Assembly (NCBI RefSeq): GCF_002261265.1 | Contig: NZ_NEVK01000006.1 | Span: 496,001 to 560,000 of the forward strand | Length of the DNA stretch: 64,000 bases | From: Bordetella genomosp. 7 | GTDB taxonomy: Bacteria > Pseudomonadota > Gammaproteobacteria > Burkholderiales > Burkholderiaceae_B | Reading direction: 5' to 3' | Shown: positions 52,496-62,126 of the stretch, piece after piece | How positions within the stretch are numbered: position 1 is the first letter of the stretch | Layout: every line of letters starts with the position of its first letter | Position numbers and translations under genes: made by a program | The notes under the pieces: generated by a model | The model's database searches: none | Seen by the model: the letters and a program-made list of their open reading frames with translations, nothing else | Told to the model about the DNA's origin: nothing

Positions 52496-52786
52496 ATGCC
52501 GCCTGTCTTGGATACGCTCGAATCGTCACTTGCCGCCGCGCAACGCCTTGCCGAGGCCCGGCAGGCAGTCGAGCACGGCGAGCGAGGCCTGCAGCAACTC
52601 AGGCAATCGCGCGCGGCCTTCATACAAAGCCTGCGCGCCACTGGCCTGAGCTATGCGCAGGCATGCATCAAATTCGACAACTGCCTGCAAGAGCAACTGC
52701 GCCTGCAGCAGGCCGCCATCGACCGGCTGCAGTACGCCGAACGGCGTTACGGGCAACTGCCCTCGCACCCCTTGGCCGATCCCTGA
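52496..52786 (+). CDS. small helical protein (96 aa), hypothetical
   Basis: The protein is almost all helix-forming and probably coiled-coil: LESSLAAAQRLAEARQAVEHGERGLQQLRQSR and NCLQEQLRLQQAAIDRLQYAERRYGQL. No family is recognised. It starts 26 bases after infA2 without a clear Shine-Dalgarno, so the start is uncertain. It may be co-transcribed with infA2. Confidence 0.5.
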   Translation: MPPVLDTLESSLAAAQRLAEARQAVEHGERGLQQLRQSRAAFIQSLRATGLSYAQACIKFDNCLQEQLRLQQAAIDRLQYAERRYGQLPSHPLADP

Positions 52787-52825
52787 TGCCGCCCGCCGGC
52801 GCGCAACGCCGGCCGTTCACGGTGC

Positions 52826-53668
52826 TCAGGGCCCTGTCGCCGCCCCGATGAAAATGGCGGGGTCGACGCGCGCGCCGTTCAGGCTGACGTTCCAGTGCAG
52901 GTGCGGGCCCGTCGCGCGCCCCGTACTGCCCACTTTGCCAACCACCGCGCCCCGCGGCACGTCGTCGCCCGGCTTCACGTCGATGGCCGACAGATGGCAG
53001 AACATGCTGATGAAGCCCTGCCCGTGGTCCAGGAACACGGTCTTGCCATTGAAGAAGTAATCGCCCACCAGCACCACGCGCCCGGCCGCCGGCGCCTTGA
53101 CCGGGGTGCCCGTCGGCACGGCGAAATCCAGGCCCGAGTGCGGGTTGCGCTCTTGGCCGTTAAAGAAACGCCGCAGGCCAAAGGGGCTGGACAGGCGCCC
53201 GTCAACGGGCCGGTCCAGCAGCACGTTGCTGGGCACGACACCGTCGCGAAAATTGCGATAGGCCGCCATCTGCGCCTCGAGCTCGCGTTCGATGCGCTTG
53301 AGGTCGTCGGGGTTGGGCGTGACCTGCCGGCGATTTTTCAGCTTGATATGCTGGGCTGCGTATTCTTTATCGCGCACCTGAAAGGCCGCCGGCTCGCGGC
53401 CCTGTACTTGCAGCGCATGGCTTCCGGGCGCGGTGTCCAGGGCGATGCCCACGATGGCGATCCATTGCCCGTCGCTGTCGCGCACCACCATGACGCGATG
53501 TCCATCGAAACTGGCGCGCGGCGCCTGTTCGGCCGTTCCCAGCCCTACCACGGCTACCCCGCCCGGCACCGGCATATCGAGCTTGCGGCTGATATAGCCC
53601 TGCGCCTGGGCAACCGTGGCAAAGCAGGCCAGGGCCGGCAACAACCACCGGCTCAATACCCGGGCCAC
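52826..53668 (-). CDS. M23 family metallopeptidase
   Basis: A secreted LytM-type murein hydrolase or hydrolase activator of about 280 residues. The signal peptide is VARVLSRWLLPALACFATVAQAQ. The N-terminal domain holds IVGIALDTAPGSHALQV. The LytM domain has the full zinc set: NPHSGLDFAVPTGTPV (H and D) and GRATGPHLHWNVSLNG (HxH). The linker RIERELEAQMAAYRNF is helical. No ATG fits; GTG at 53668 gives a normal signal peptide, and a GTG at 53701 is the alternative. It follows the lipoprotein gene on the same strand. Confidence 0.87.
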   Translation of the reverse strand: MARVLSRWLLPALACFATVAQAQGYISRKLDMPVPGGVAVVGLGTAEQAPRASFDGHRVMVVRDSDGQWIAIVGIALDTAPGSHALQVQGREPAAFQVRDKEYAAQHIKLKNRRQVTPNPDDLKRIERELEAQMAAYRNFRDGVVPSNVLLDRPVDGRLSSPFGLRRFFNGQERNPHSGLDFAVPTGTPVKAPAAGRVVLVGDYFFNGKTVFLDHGQGFISMFCHLSAIDVKPGDDVPRGAVVGKVGSTGRATGPHLHWNVSLNGARVDPAIFIGAATGP

Positions 53669-53691
53669 GCGCAGGCGCAGCGACGAACGCC

Positions 53692-54030
53692 CTACATGCA
53701 CAGGTTGGCCGCCTCGGTAAGCGCGCTGGTGTAGCGCGGAATGCGGGTAGACAGGCTGACGTCGGTCTTGCCTCTCCAGGTAGTGGCGGTCAGCACGGCC
53801 TCGACGCCCATGGTGCCGTCTACCACCAGCTCGTGGCCGTTGTGCACGGGCTGGCGCCGCGATGGGGTGCCCGAACCCTGCCATGCCGTCTGTACGCAGG
53901 TGATGTAGTCGTCGGCCGTGCGCGCGGTAGAGCCGTAGAACACCGGATCGCGCGCACGCACATCTTTGACGTTCGCGCAGCCGGCAAGCACGGCGGCCGC
54001 GGCCAGGACGGCGAGGTATCGCAATTTCAT
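53692..54030 (-). CDS. small lipoprotein (112 aa)
   Basis: A signal peptide with lipobox LAGC at residues 15-18 (MKLRYLAVLAAAAVLAGCANV), so it is anchored by lipid at Cys18. The mature part (about 95 residues) has the look of small outer-membrane lipoproteins of unknown role; it has one further Cys mid-protein and one near the C-terminus (ITCVQTAW, ANLCM), which could form a disulfide. It ends just upstream of the M23 peptidase gene, so the two envelope genes are likely a transcript. Confidence 0.8.
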   Translation of the reverse strand: MKLRYLAVLAAAAVLAGCANVKDVRARDPVFYGSTARTADDYITCVQTAWQGSGTPSRRQPVHNGHELVVDGTMGVEAVLTATTWRGKTDVSLSTRIPRYTSALTEAANLCM

Positions 54031-54084
54031 GTGGATGTGCCCGTAATCAGACGAGTAAATCCGAAGAACTATAACGCACGAGCC

Positions 54085-54720
54085 TCACGCCGCAGGCTTG
54101 CGCACGGCCGATTTCGGGCGGAACGCCTTGACCACCTGGTCGTGCGTTTCGGCGTAGGGGCCGCCGATCAGGTCGATGCAATATGGCACCGCGGCAAACA
54201 CGCCTTGCACCGCCACGCCGCCGCTTTCGTCGCGCAGCCCTTCCAGGGTTTCGCGGATGGCTTTGGGCTGCCCGGGCAGATTGATGATCAATGCCGCGTG
54301 GTCGGCCGTTTCGCGGATGACGGCAACCTGGCGGGACAAAATGGCGGTGGGCACGAACTTGAGGCTGACCTGCCGCATCTGCTCGCCGAAACCCGGCATT
54401 TCCTTGGTAGCCACCGCCAGCGTGGCCTCGGGCGTCACGTCGCGCCGTGCGGGCCCTGTGCCGCCGGTGGTCAGCACCAGGTCGCAATGGCAGTTGTCCA
54501 CCAGGTCGATGAGCGCCGCCGAAATCGCATCGGCCTCGTCGGGCACCAGCCGCTCGACCGCCTGCCATGAAGACGACAGCGCCGTGCCCAGCCATTCCCG
54601 CAGGGCCGGCACGCCCTGGTCCTGGTAAACGCCGGATGTGGCACGGTCGGAGATGGAAACCAGCCCGACGATGAGATCGTCAGGGTGGCGGCGGATAACG
54701 GGTTGCGAGGGAGCAGGCAT
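54085..54720 (-). CDS. mog: molybdopterin adenylyltransferase Mog
   Basis: A 211-residue MogA/MoeA-type enzyme that adenylates molybdopterin before Mo insertion. IVGLVSISDRATSGVYQDQGVPALREWL and CDLVLTTGGTGPARRDVTPEATLAV are the MoCF-biosynthesis signatures, with the catalytic-site Asp. Length fits Mog (about 195-210). Start MPAPSQPV at 54720; the longer frame upstream is not supported. Confidence 0.92.
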   Translation of the reverse strand: MPAPSQPVIRRHPDDLIVGLVSISDRATSGVYQDQGVPALREWLGTALSSSWQAVERLVPDEADAISAALIDLVDNCHCDLVLTTGGTGPARRDVTPEATLAVATKEMPGFGEQMRQVSLKFVPTAILSRQVAVIRETADHAALIINLPGQPKAIRETLEGLRDESGGVAVQGVFAAVPYCIDLIGGPYAETHDQVVKAFRPKSAVRKPAA

Positions 54721-54949
54721 GGCGGTATCCAGATAAAAACCGAAAAGGCTGATGCTATCGCATTCCGCCCGGCGCACCGGTTCGGTTGCCGGGCGCCACA
54801 GAACATCGCAGAGGCATCGCTTCCCACGCCATCCCGCCCCGTGCCGCGTCACGGAATTACACCTTTCCTGACGCCAGCGGCCGTCACAAATCTGCAATAA
54901 TCCCGCCTGCCGTTCCCGCAACCGCCTCCCCCACCTCCCATTCTCTCCA

Positions 54950-56428
<1,479 letters not shown>

Positions 56429-56467
56429 GCCTGCCCCCGGAGCGCGCCGGCGGGACAGCTTCCCACC

Positions 56468-56501
56468 GCCCGGCCGGCCGCCCCGGGGCGGCCGGCCGGG
56501 C
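56468..56501. repeat. 34-base perfect GC palindrome
   Basis: The sequence from 56468 to 56501 is its own reverse complement, all G and C, centred between 56484 and 56485. It contains two GGCCGGCC octamers. It sits between convergent pitA and azlD, so it is probably a bidirectional terminator or transcription barrier, though no T run is seen. Confidence 0.85.
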
Positions 56502-56513
56502 CGCTACCTTGCG

Positions 56514-56861
56514 CTAGGCCTGCGCGCCGGCAAGGGCCAGCAACGCGCCGTACACCACCACGCCGGCTATCACCGCCAGGCCCGCGTTGCCCAGGCGACG
56601 CGCCGCGAGCGCCGTGGCCAGCAATCCGCCTGCGTAGGGCAGCCATTCGGCCCCGCCCTGCAGCGCGAGCATGTCGGGCACGATAACCGCGCCGGCAATG
56701 CCCGCCAGCAGCGCCGGACCCAGCGCGGCCATCGACGAGCCTTCGGTCAGGCGGCGCATCAGGCGGTTGCGCGACGACAGCAAAAAAGGCAGGGCACGCG
56801 TCAAATAGGTAATGGCTGCCATGGCGATTACCGCGCCCCAGAACTCCAGCTGGCCGCTCAT
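56514..56861 (-). CDS. azlD: AzlD-type branched-chain amino acid exporter subunit
   Basis: A 115-residue membrane protein with four hydrophobic helices. AAITYLTRALPFLL and the acidic VIVPDMLALQ turn are typical of the AzlD family. It works with AzlC to export branched-chain amino acids (BrnEF type). Its ATG overlaps the end of azlC by four bases, so the two are co-translated. Confidence 0.88.
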   Translation of the reverse strand: MSGQLEFWGAVIAMAAITYLTRALPFLLSSRNRLMRRLTEGSSMAALGPALLAGIAGAVIVPDMLALQGGAEWLPYAGGLLATALAARRLGNAGLAVIAGVVVYGALLALAGAQA

Positions 56862-57580
56862 TGCGCCTCCTTCCGGGGCCGATAGCACAGGCACCCGACG
56901 GCGGCCCCGGCCAGAATGGCCAGCGTCGTGTAGCCGGCCGCCGCGCACGCGCCGCTTACCGCCAGCGCGGCCAGCACCGGCACGCGCAGCGCGCGCGTGG
57001 CGCACTGGCACACCAGCGCAAGGAACAGGGCCGGCAATGCAAACCGCATCACCTGCGACAGCATCGGAAAATGGCGTTCCAGCCCGTCACCGGCATACAC
57101 GCCTACGGCGGTGCCCGCGATCCAGGTCAGCCAGGCGCCCAGGCCCAGCACCGTCATCCAGCGGTTGCGGTGGGCCAGCGGCACCCGTTCGATGCGATTG
57201 AAACTGGTGGCGAACACCTCGTCGGTCAGCAGAAACGCGATGGTCAGGCGCGACCGCAGCCGCTGCGGCAAGAACCGCGACAGCAACGGCCCATACAGCA
57301 AATGCCGCGCGTTCAGCAGCGAACACAGCGCCACCACCCACAGCCATGGCGTGCCCGACTTGATGGACGCCAACAACAGGAACTGGCTCGCGCCCGCGTA
57401 GACCAGCACCGAAATCAAGATAATCTGTACCGGCGCCAGGCCGGTGCCCAGTCCGGCCATTCCGAAAGTCACCGCCACGGGAAAATAGCCGATCATGACG
57501 GGCACACACGCCTTCAGGCCAGCCAGGCCGGCGCCGCCTGGCACGCGCGGGCGTTTCGCCGGCGCCATCGGGGGGTTCAT
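56858..57580 (-). CDS. azlC: AzlC-type branched-chain amino acid exporter subunit
   Basis: A 240-residue membrane protein. GLKACVPVMIGYFPVAVTFGMAGLGTGLAP and LVYAGASQFLLLASIKSGTP are AzlC signatures. It is the large subunit of the BrnEF-like exporter. Start at 57580, overlapping azlD downstream. A promoter must lie in the short stretch before the GNAT gene, which is divergent. Confidence 0.9.
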   Translation of the reverse strand: MNPPMAPAKRPRVPGGAGLAGLKACVPVMIGYFPVAVTFGMAGLGTGLAPVQIILISVLVYAGASQFLLLASIKSGTPWLWVVALCSLLNARHLLYGPLLSRFLPQRLRSRLTIAFLLTDEVFATSFNRIERVPLAHRNRWMTVLGLGAWLTWIAGTAVGVYAGDGLERHFPMLSQVMRFALPALFLALVCQCATRALRVPVLAALAVSGACAAAGYTTLAILAGAAVGCLCYRPRKEAQ

Positions 57581-57644
57581 GCAATACTCCTGCTACAGCC
57601 AAGGCGGCAGTTTACCCAGTGGCCGGGGCGCCTGGCGCGGCATA

Positions 57645-58187
57645 ATGACGGCCAATGCCCCACCCCGGCTGCCGCCGCAGCCTTTCATCCGGAAGCTGAT
57701 CGTGCTGAACATCATCGACGCCGACTTCAACAACCCCGCCCACGGCGACATGATCGTCGCGCTGCTAGACGAATACGCCCGCGGCCCCATGGGCGGTGGC
57801 CAGCCCCTGTCCGACCGCGCGCGCGCGAATCTGGTGGCCGAGCTGGCGCGCCGCCCCACCGCCGGCGCGCTGCTGGCGCTGCACGGCGGCCAGCCGGCCG
57901 GCCTGGCGATTTACTTCGAAGGTTTTTCCACGTTTGCCTGCCAGCCCTTGCTGAATCTGCACGATTTCATGGTTTCGGAGCGCTACCAGCGCCAGGGCAT
58001 CGCGCAGCGCATGCTGCAGGCGCTGGAAGCCGTCGCCGCCCGCCGCGGCTGCTGCAAGATCACGCTTGAAGTGCTGCAGGGCAACGCGCCCGCCCAGGCG
58101 CTTTACCGCAAGATCGGCTACGAAGGCTATGCCCTGGCCGACGAATCGGGCCAGGCCATGTTCTGGCAAAAAAAGCTGGCGGCATAA
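57645..58187 (+). CDS. GNAT family N-acetyltransferase
   Basis: A 180-residue acetyltransferase. The acetyl-CoA loop VSERYQRQGIAQRMLQALEAVAARRG is the motif-A R/Q-x2-G-x-A form, and APAQALYRKIGYEGY is motif B. The substrate is unknown. The ATG at 57645 was chosen because the longer frame upstream overlaps the divergent azlC region. Confidence 0.85.
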   Translation: MTANAPPRLPPQPFIRKLIVLNIIDADFNNPAHGDMIVALLDEYARGPMGGGQPLSDRARANLVAELARRPTAGALLALHGGQPAGLAIYFEGFSTFACQPLLNLHDFMVSERYQRQGIAQRMLQALEAVAARRGCCKITLEVLQGNAPAQALYRKIGYEGYALADESGQAMFWQKKLAA

Positions 58188-58237
58188 CGGGCGCCCACGT
58201 ACTGGCCACGCTTTCTGAATTTCTTTCGAGTCTTTCC

Positions 58238-58567
58238 ATGAACCTGCACAACATCCCCTTCGGCACGACCGACTGGCAGACCATCGAGCCCACCGTCCAT
58301 CCCGGCGACACCGGCCAGGCGTTGTGGCGCACCCGGCAATTCGGCGACATACGCGTGCGCATGGTGGAATATTCGCCGGGCTATCTGGCCGACCATTGGT
58401 GCAGCAAGGGCCATATCCTGTTGTGCCTGGAAGGCGAACTGCACACCGAACTCGAAGACGGCCGACGCGTCGTGCTGACGCCGGGCATGAGCTATCAGGT
58501 CGCCGACCAGGCCGAAGCCCATCGTTCGTCCACGCCCACCGGGGCGCGCCTGTTCATCGTCGACTGA
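58238..58567 (+). CDS. DHCW-motif cupin fold protein
   Basis: A 109-residue single-domain cupin. GYLADHWCSKGHILLCLEGELHTEL (the name-giving His/Cys/Trp region) and VLTPGMSYQVADQAEAHRSSTPTG (second motif) match the family throughout. The catalytic role is unknown. It starts 50 bases after the GNAT gene and may share its transcript. Confidence 0.85.
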   Translation: MNLHNIPFGTTDWQTIEPTVHPGDTGQALWRTRQFGDIRVRMVEYSPGYLADHWCSKGHILLCLEGELHTELEDGRRVVLTPGMSYQVADQAEAHRSSTPTGARLFIVD

Positions 58568-58685
58568 GCGCGCGGCAGGAGCACGGCGGGCCGTGCCGCC
58601 GCGGCCCGATTGCGGCACCCTGTGGGCACAGGGCTTGCTGCCGCGACGGCCGCTTGCGTTACACCTGCCTGCCACGGAGACCACA

Positions 58686-59339
58686 TTGCCTGCGCCGCTT
58701 GCCACGCCGCTTACTCTTTACGTCGATTCGCTGCTGCTCAGCCCCTACGCCATGGCGGCCTATGTCGCCCTGGCCGAAAAAGGCTTGCCCGTAGAGTTGC
58801 GGCTGGTTGACCTGAGCGCCGGCGAACAGCGGCTGAGGCCGTATGCGACGCGCGCGCCCACCTGCCGCGTTCCGGCCCTGACGCACGACGAATTCCACCT
58901 GACCGAATCCAGCGCCATCATCGAATACCTGGAAGACGTCTTCGGCCCGCCCGAGTACCCCGCCCTGTACCCGCGCGCGCCGCAGCAGCGGGCGCGCGCC
59001 CGGCAGATGCAGGCGTGGCTGCGCAGCGACCTGGCCGCGTTGCGCCAGGAACGCCCCACCGAGGTCGTGTTCTACGGCGCGCCCTGCACGCCCCTAGGCG
59101 ATGCGGCACAGGCGGCCGCCGCCAAACTGCTGCGCGTGGCGCAAACTCTGTTGCCCGAGGGCCAGGCGCAGTTGTTCGACCAGTGGTGCATTGTCGACAC
59201 CGAATTGGCGCTTATGCTGCGCCGCCTGTCCTGCGATGGCGACGAAATGCCCGAACCGCTGCGCGCCTATGCAGACAGCCAATGGCAACGCCCCAGCGTC
59301 CAGACCTGGCTGCAATTCAACCAGGACGCGCGCGGCTGA
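58686..59339 (+). CDS. yfcF: glutathione S-transferase YfcF-like
   Basis: A 217-residue GST with thioredoxin-fold N-terminus. PLTLYVDSLLLSPYAMAAYVALAEKGLPVEL and the cis-Pro/SS motif VPALTHDEFHLTESSAIIEYLED are clear; then a helical C-domain. The RERPTEVVFYGAPCTPL stretch is seen in YfcF-type proteins. The TTG start at 58686 was chosen since GGAGA lies 6 bases before it. Its stop overlaps the VOC gene start (TGATG), so the two are coupled. Confidence 0.85.
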   Translation: MPAPLATPLTLYVDSLLLSPYAMAAYVALAEKGLPVELRLVDLSAGEQRLRPYATRAPTCRVPALTHDEFHLTESSAIIEYLEDVFGPPEYPALYPRAPQQRARARQMQAWLRSDLAALRQERPTEVVFYGAPCTPLGDAAQAAAAKLLRVAQTLLPEGQAQLFDQWCIVDTELALMLRRLSCDGDEMPEPLRAYADSQWQRPSVQTWLQFNQDARG

Positions 59340-59737
59340 TGCAGTTGCTTGACCACGTATCGATCACCGTGCCGGACCTGCAAGCCGCACGCCCTTTCTA
59401 CGACGCCGTGATGGTCGCACTGGGCGCGGTCAAGGTGTACGACCGGGCCGACGCCCTGGGGTACGGCGAGCGCAGCGCGGCGCATGCCCCCGGCCATAGC
59501 TATTTTTCGGTGCTGCAGTCACCTGCCTGGGCCCGCGACCCCCGTCGCCATTGGTGTTTCAAGGCCCCCAGCCGGCGGGCCGTAGACGCCTTCCATCGCG
59601 CCGGCTTGGCGCATGGCGGGCACAGCGAAGGCGCCCCGGGCCTTCGGCCCGATTATCACGCGCATTACTACGCCGCGTTCCTGGCCGATCCGGCGGGCAA
59701 CCGTATCGAGGCGGCTTGCCATCTGGCTGGCAGCTAG
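59339..59737 (+). CDS. VOC (glyoxalase/dioxygenase) family protein
   Basis: A 132-residue vicinal oxygen chelate protein with two beta-alpha-beta-beta-beta repeats. LLDHVSITVPDLQAARPFYDAVM holds the first metal His. HAHYYAAFLADPAGNRIEAAC has the closing Asp-Pro-Asp/Gly-Asn and Glu ligand. The activity cannot be told. It is translationally coupled to the GST gene, so glutathione-dependent detoxification is plausible. Confidence 0.85.
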   Translation: MQLLDHVSITVPDLQAARPFYDAVMVALGAVKVYDRADALGYGERSAAHAPGHSYFSVLQSPAWARDPRRHWCFKAPSRRAVDAFHRAGLAHGGHSEGAPGLRPDYHAHYYAAFLADPAGNRIEAACHLAGS

Positions 59738-59875
59738 TCTTCTGCGGCTGCAGCTTCGGCATTTGCGCAGCCCTCCGCATCGCCGTGCGCGTCCGGTCAC
59801 TTCACACCGGGGCACGGCAAGCAAAACGCGATAGCTATAATGTTTCATGCGCGCGATGCCACAGACCATCTCTCA

Positions 59876-60679
59876 ATGAAGAAGTTCTTCAACCCGTTTC
59901 CCAAATACCTGCAACTGCGCGAAATTTTGCGCAAACGCATGCAATCGGGCTACGAGGTAGGCGACCGGCTGCCGACCGAAGAAGCGTTATGCAAGGAATT
60001 CGCGGTTTCGCGGGAAACGGTGCGCGAGGCCCTGCGATCGTTTGAAGAAGAAGGCATAATCGTCCGCCGCCAGGGCCAGGGTACGTTCCTTGCCCGGCGT
60101 TTCGAGCAGCGTGGCGAGCAGCGCCTGACCGGGATGAGCGAGGACTATACCGCCATGAAGCTCGACACGAGCTCGAAGCTGCTCGGCGCCGGCAACGTGC
60201 CCATGCCGGACATCGCCAAGCTTTTAGCGTCACCGTCGGACATGGTGTTCATGGTCAAGCGGGTCCGTTATTTTGAGAATAGTCCGCTGGCCCTGCACTA
60301 TGCCTACTTTCCTCCCGTTATCGGCGAGCAGATCCAACATGCCGACTTTGAAGTCGTTTCCATCCTCAGCCTGATCGCCACGGAACTCAAGATTCCGCAC
60401 TTCGAAGAAAAACAACAGATCGAGGCCTTGATTGCCTCGCCGGAGCTCTCCGAGCTGCTCGACATCTCTGTCGGCGCTCCGGTGCTTTATCTGTCGCGAT
60501 TTTTCCGTATGGCAGACGGAGCTCCCCTGGTGCTGTTTCATTCGTACTATCGCGCGGACCGCTATTACTACAGCTTGAACATCGCCGACGTATCCCGAAC
60601 GCCCGCCCGTAAATCGGTGGGCGGGGCGGCTAAGCGCGGCGCGACCGCGAGCCGGGGGGCGAGAAACGTACAGACGTAG
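59876..60679 (+). CDS. GntR/UTRA family transcriptional regulator
   Basis: A 267-residue HutC-type regulator. The winged HTH is at residues 8-75 (YLQLREILRKRMQSGYEVGDRLPTEEALCKEFAVSRETVREALRSFEEEGIIVRRQGQGTF). UTRA follows, and a basic tail rich in Arg/Ala comes last. A TATAAT at 59836-59841 puts transcription near 59848, so the ATG at 59876 rather than 59840 is the start. It precedes a SelA-like enzyme and a Bug protein and likely controls them through the dyad at 60720-60739. Confidence 0.87.
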   Translation: MKKFFNPFPKYLQLREILRKRMQSGYEVGDRLPTEEALCKEFAVSRETVREALRSFEEEGIIVRRQGQGTFLARRFEQRGEQRLTGMSEDYTAMKLDTSSKLLGAGNVPMPDIAKLLASPSDMVFMVKRVRYFENSPLALHYAYFPPVIGEQIQHADFEVVSILSLIATELKIPHFEEKQQIEALIASPELSELLDISVGAPVLYLSRFFRMADGAPLVLFHSYYRADRYYYSLNIADVSRTPARKSVGGAAKRGATASRGARNVQT

Positions 60680-60719
60680 CAGCTGGGGCCTTCGAGGCAT
60701 ATCAAATATTTGCCCCTAA

Positions 60720-60739
60720 TTGTATGGTTGCCCGTACAA
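60720..60739. promoter_or_regulatory. dyad upstream of the SelA-like gene, candidate GntR operator
   Basis: TTGTATGG-ttgc-CCGTACAA has 8-base arms with one G-T mismatch, 55 bases before the GTG start. The TGTA/TACA arms fit the GT-n-TA...AC character of HutC-type GntR operators. The surrounding AT-rich stretch (60701-60756) contrasts with the GC-rich genes and is the likely promoter. Confidence 0.5.
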
Positions 60740-60794
60740 TACGACAAATTATTAGGCCAGCCCGGCCTGACAACGTCACGTAAATGGAGACTCA

Positions 60795-62081
60795 GTGAGC
60801 CACCCCCAATATGGCGCGGCGCCTTCAGCCGCCGCGGATCGCTTTGGCAACCCCCTCGACCCCACCGTTTCCTATGCTCGCGGCCGGATTCTGCGTAGCA
60901 ATGCCGACGAGGTGGTACGACAAAGAAAGGCACACCGCATGGCGCACGAGCGCCATGCGGCCTTGGGCGACGGGTCGCTGTTCAACCTGACCGGATTGAT
61001 CCGAGGGTTCCGCTTCCGTCCCGACGACTCGCCAAAGCTGCGCTCGTACATTGATTTCGCCGCGATCGATACGAACCAGATCGTCCCCACCGCTCTGGAG
61101 TTCATGGGGGGATCGACGCCCATGCACGATGCCTTATTGTGCAATCGGGTAAGCTCGGCCGCCCTGGCGACCATGCTGGCGCTCATTAAGCCAGGGCAGA
61201 TGGTTCATTCGGTGGTCGCGGCAGACCGATGCCACCCTTCGATAAAGAACTCCGTTGCAGCAGCGGGAGGGCAGTTTGTCGAATACATCGGCGCCCAGGC
61301 ATTCGCGCAGGGCCTTCAACACGGCGGTGCCAGGCCGGCGATGGTGGTGATCACCACCATATCGCCTTCGAAGCATCACATGCCCGAGCCGGATGTCCGC
61401 GCCGCCATTGCGTCGGCCAGGGCCGCAGGGGCGATCGTTGTATTGGATGACGCCCACATGGCGGCGCGGATTTCGCTTTATGGCGAAACCCCGCCGCTTG
61501 CAATGGGCGCCGATGTGGCTTTCTGGTCGCTGGACAAGCACCTGACCGGCCCGCGCTCGGGCATGCTGGCAGGCCGGCGCGATCTGGTGGCGCAGGTCCG
61601 CACCATCGCGTTCATGTTCGGACTTGAAGCACAACTGGGCTCGATCGTGGCCGGGCTGAATGCCATGACGGACTTCAATGCCGCCCCCATCCGCGAAGCG
61701 GGGTTGTTTGCGGAAGAAGTCATGAAAGCCATACAGCCCATTGTCAAAGGCAAGGCTTATCGCGCCGGCGCTGGCGTTGCAGTGTCAGGAGAAGATCTGC
61801 TGGAGCTCGCCTTGCAGGAAAGCGGCGCGGCACGATGCGAGCTGGTTCCCATCGAGGCCACTGCGGCCGCCGCAATGGTGCTACTGCAGAGCGCAGGCGC
61901 CATCACGATTCCCGCGTCAGGCATGCCCGGCTCGGCGTGCGTGTACCGCCTGATGATGTATCCGGACGGGCTGCGCATGGGCCTGGAGGCGATCACCGAG
62001 GGAACACGGCAGGCCATCTCTACGGTCGCGAAATTGATAACGGACATCGATGCCGCGCGCGAGCTGATTCTGGGCGAGTAA
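60795..62081 (+). CDS. SelA/DgaE-like PLP-dependent enzyme
   Basis: A 428-residue fold-type I PLP enzyme. The PLP Lys is in FWSLDKHLTGPRSGMLAGRRD, and the Asp that binds the pyridine N is in IVVLDDAHMAAR. This pattern matches the SelA/D-glucosaminate-6-phosphate ammonia-lyase branch rather than classical aminotransferases. The substrate is unknown; an ammonia-lyase, racemase or retro-aldol reaction on a small amino compound is possible. GTG start at 60795 with GGAGA 5 bases upstream. Its GntR neighbour and Bug receptor suggest a catabolic operon for an imported compound. Confidence 0.82.
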   Translation: MSHPQYGAAPSAAADRFGNPLDPTVSYARGRILRSNADEVVRQRKAHRMAHERHAALGDGSLFNLTGLIRGFRFRPDDSPKLRSYIDFAAIDTNQIVPTALEFMGGSTPMHDALLCNRVSSAALATMLALIKPGQMVHSVVAADRCHPSIKNSVAAAGGQFVEYIGAQAFAQGLQHGGARPAMVVITTISPSKHHMPEPDVRAAIASARAAGAIVVLDDAHMAARISLYGETPPLAMGADVAFWSLDKHLTGPRSGMLAGRRDLVAQVRTIAFMFGLEAQLGSIVAGLNAMTDFNAAPIREAGLFAEEVMKAIQPIVKGKAYRAGAGVAVSGEDLLELALQESGAARCELVPIEATAAAAMVLLQSAGAITIPASGMPGSACVYRLMMYPDGLRMGLEAITEGTRQAISTVAKLITDIDAARELILGE

Positions 62082-62126
62082 CTATCCGCCATATAACACC
62101 ACTACTTCGACAAGGGGAACATCAAA

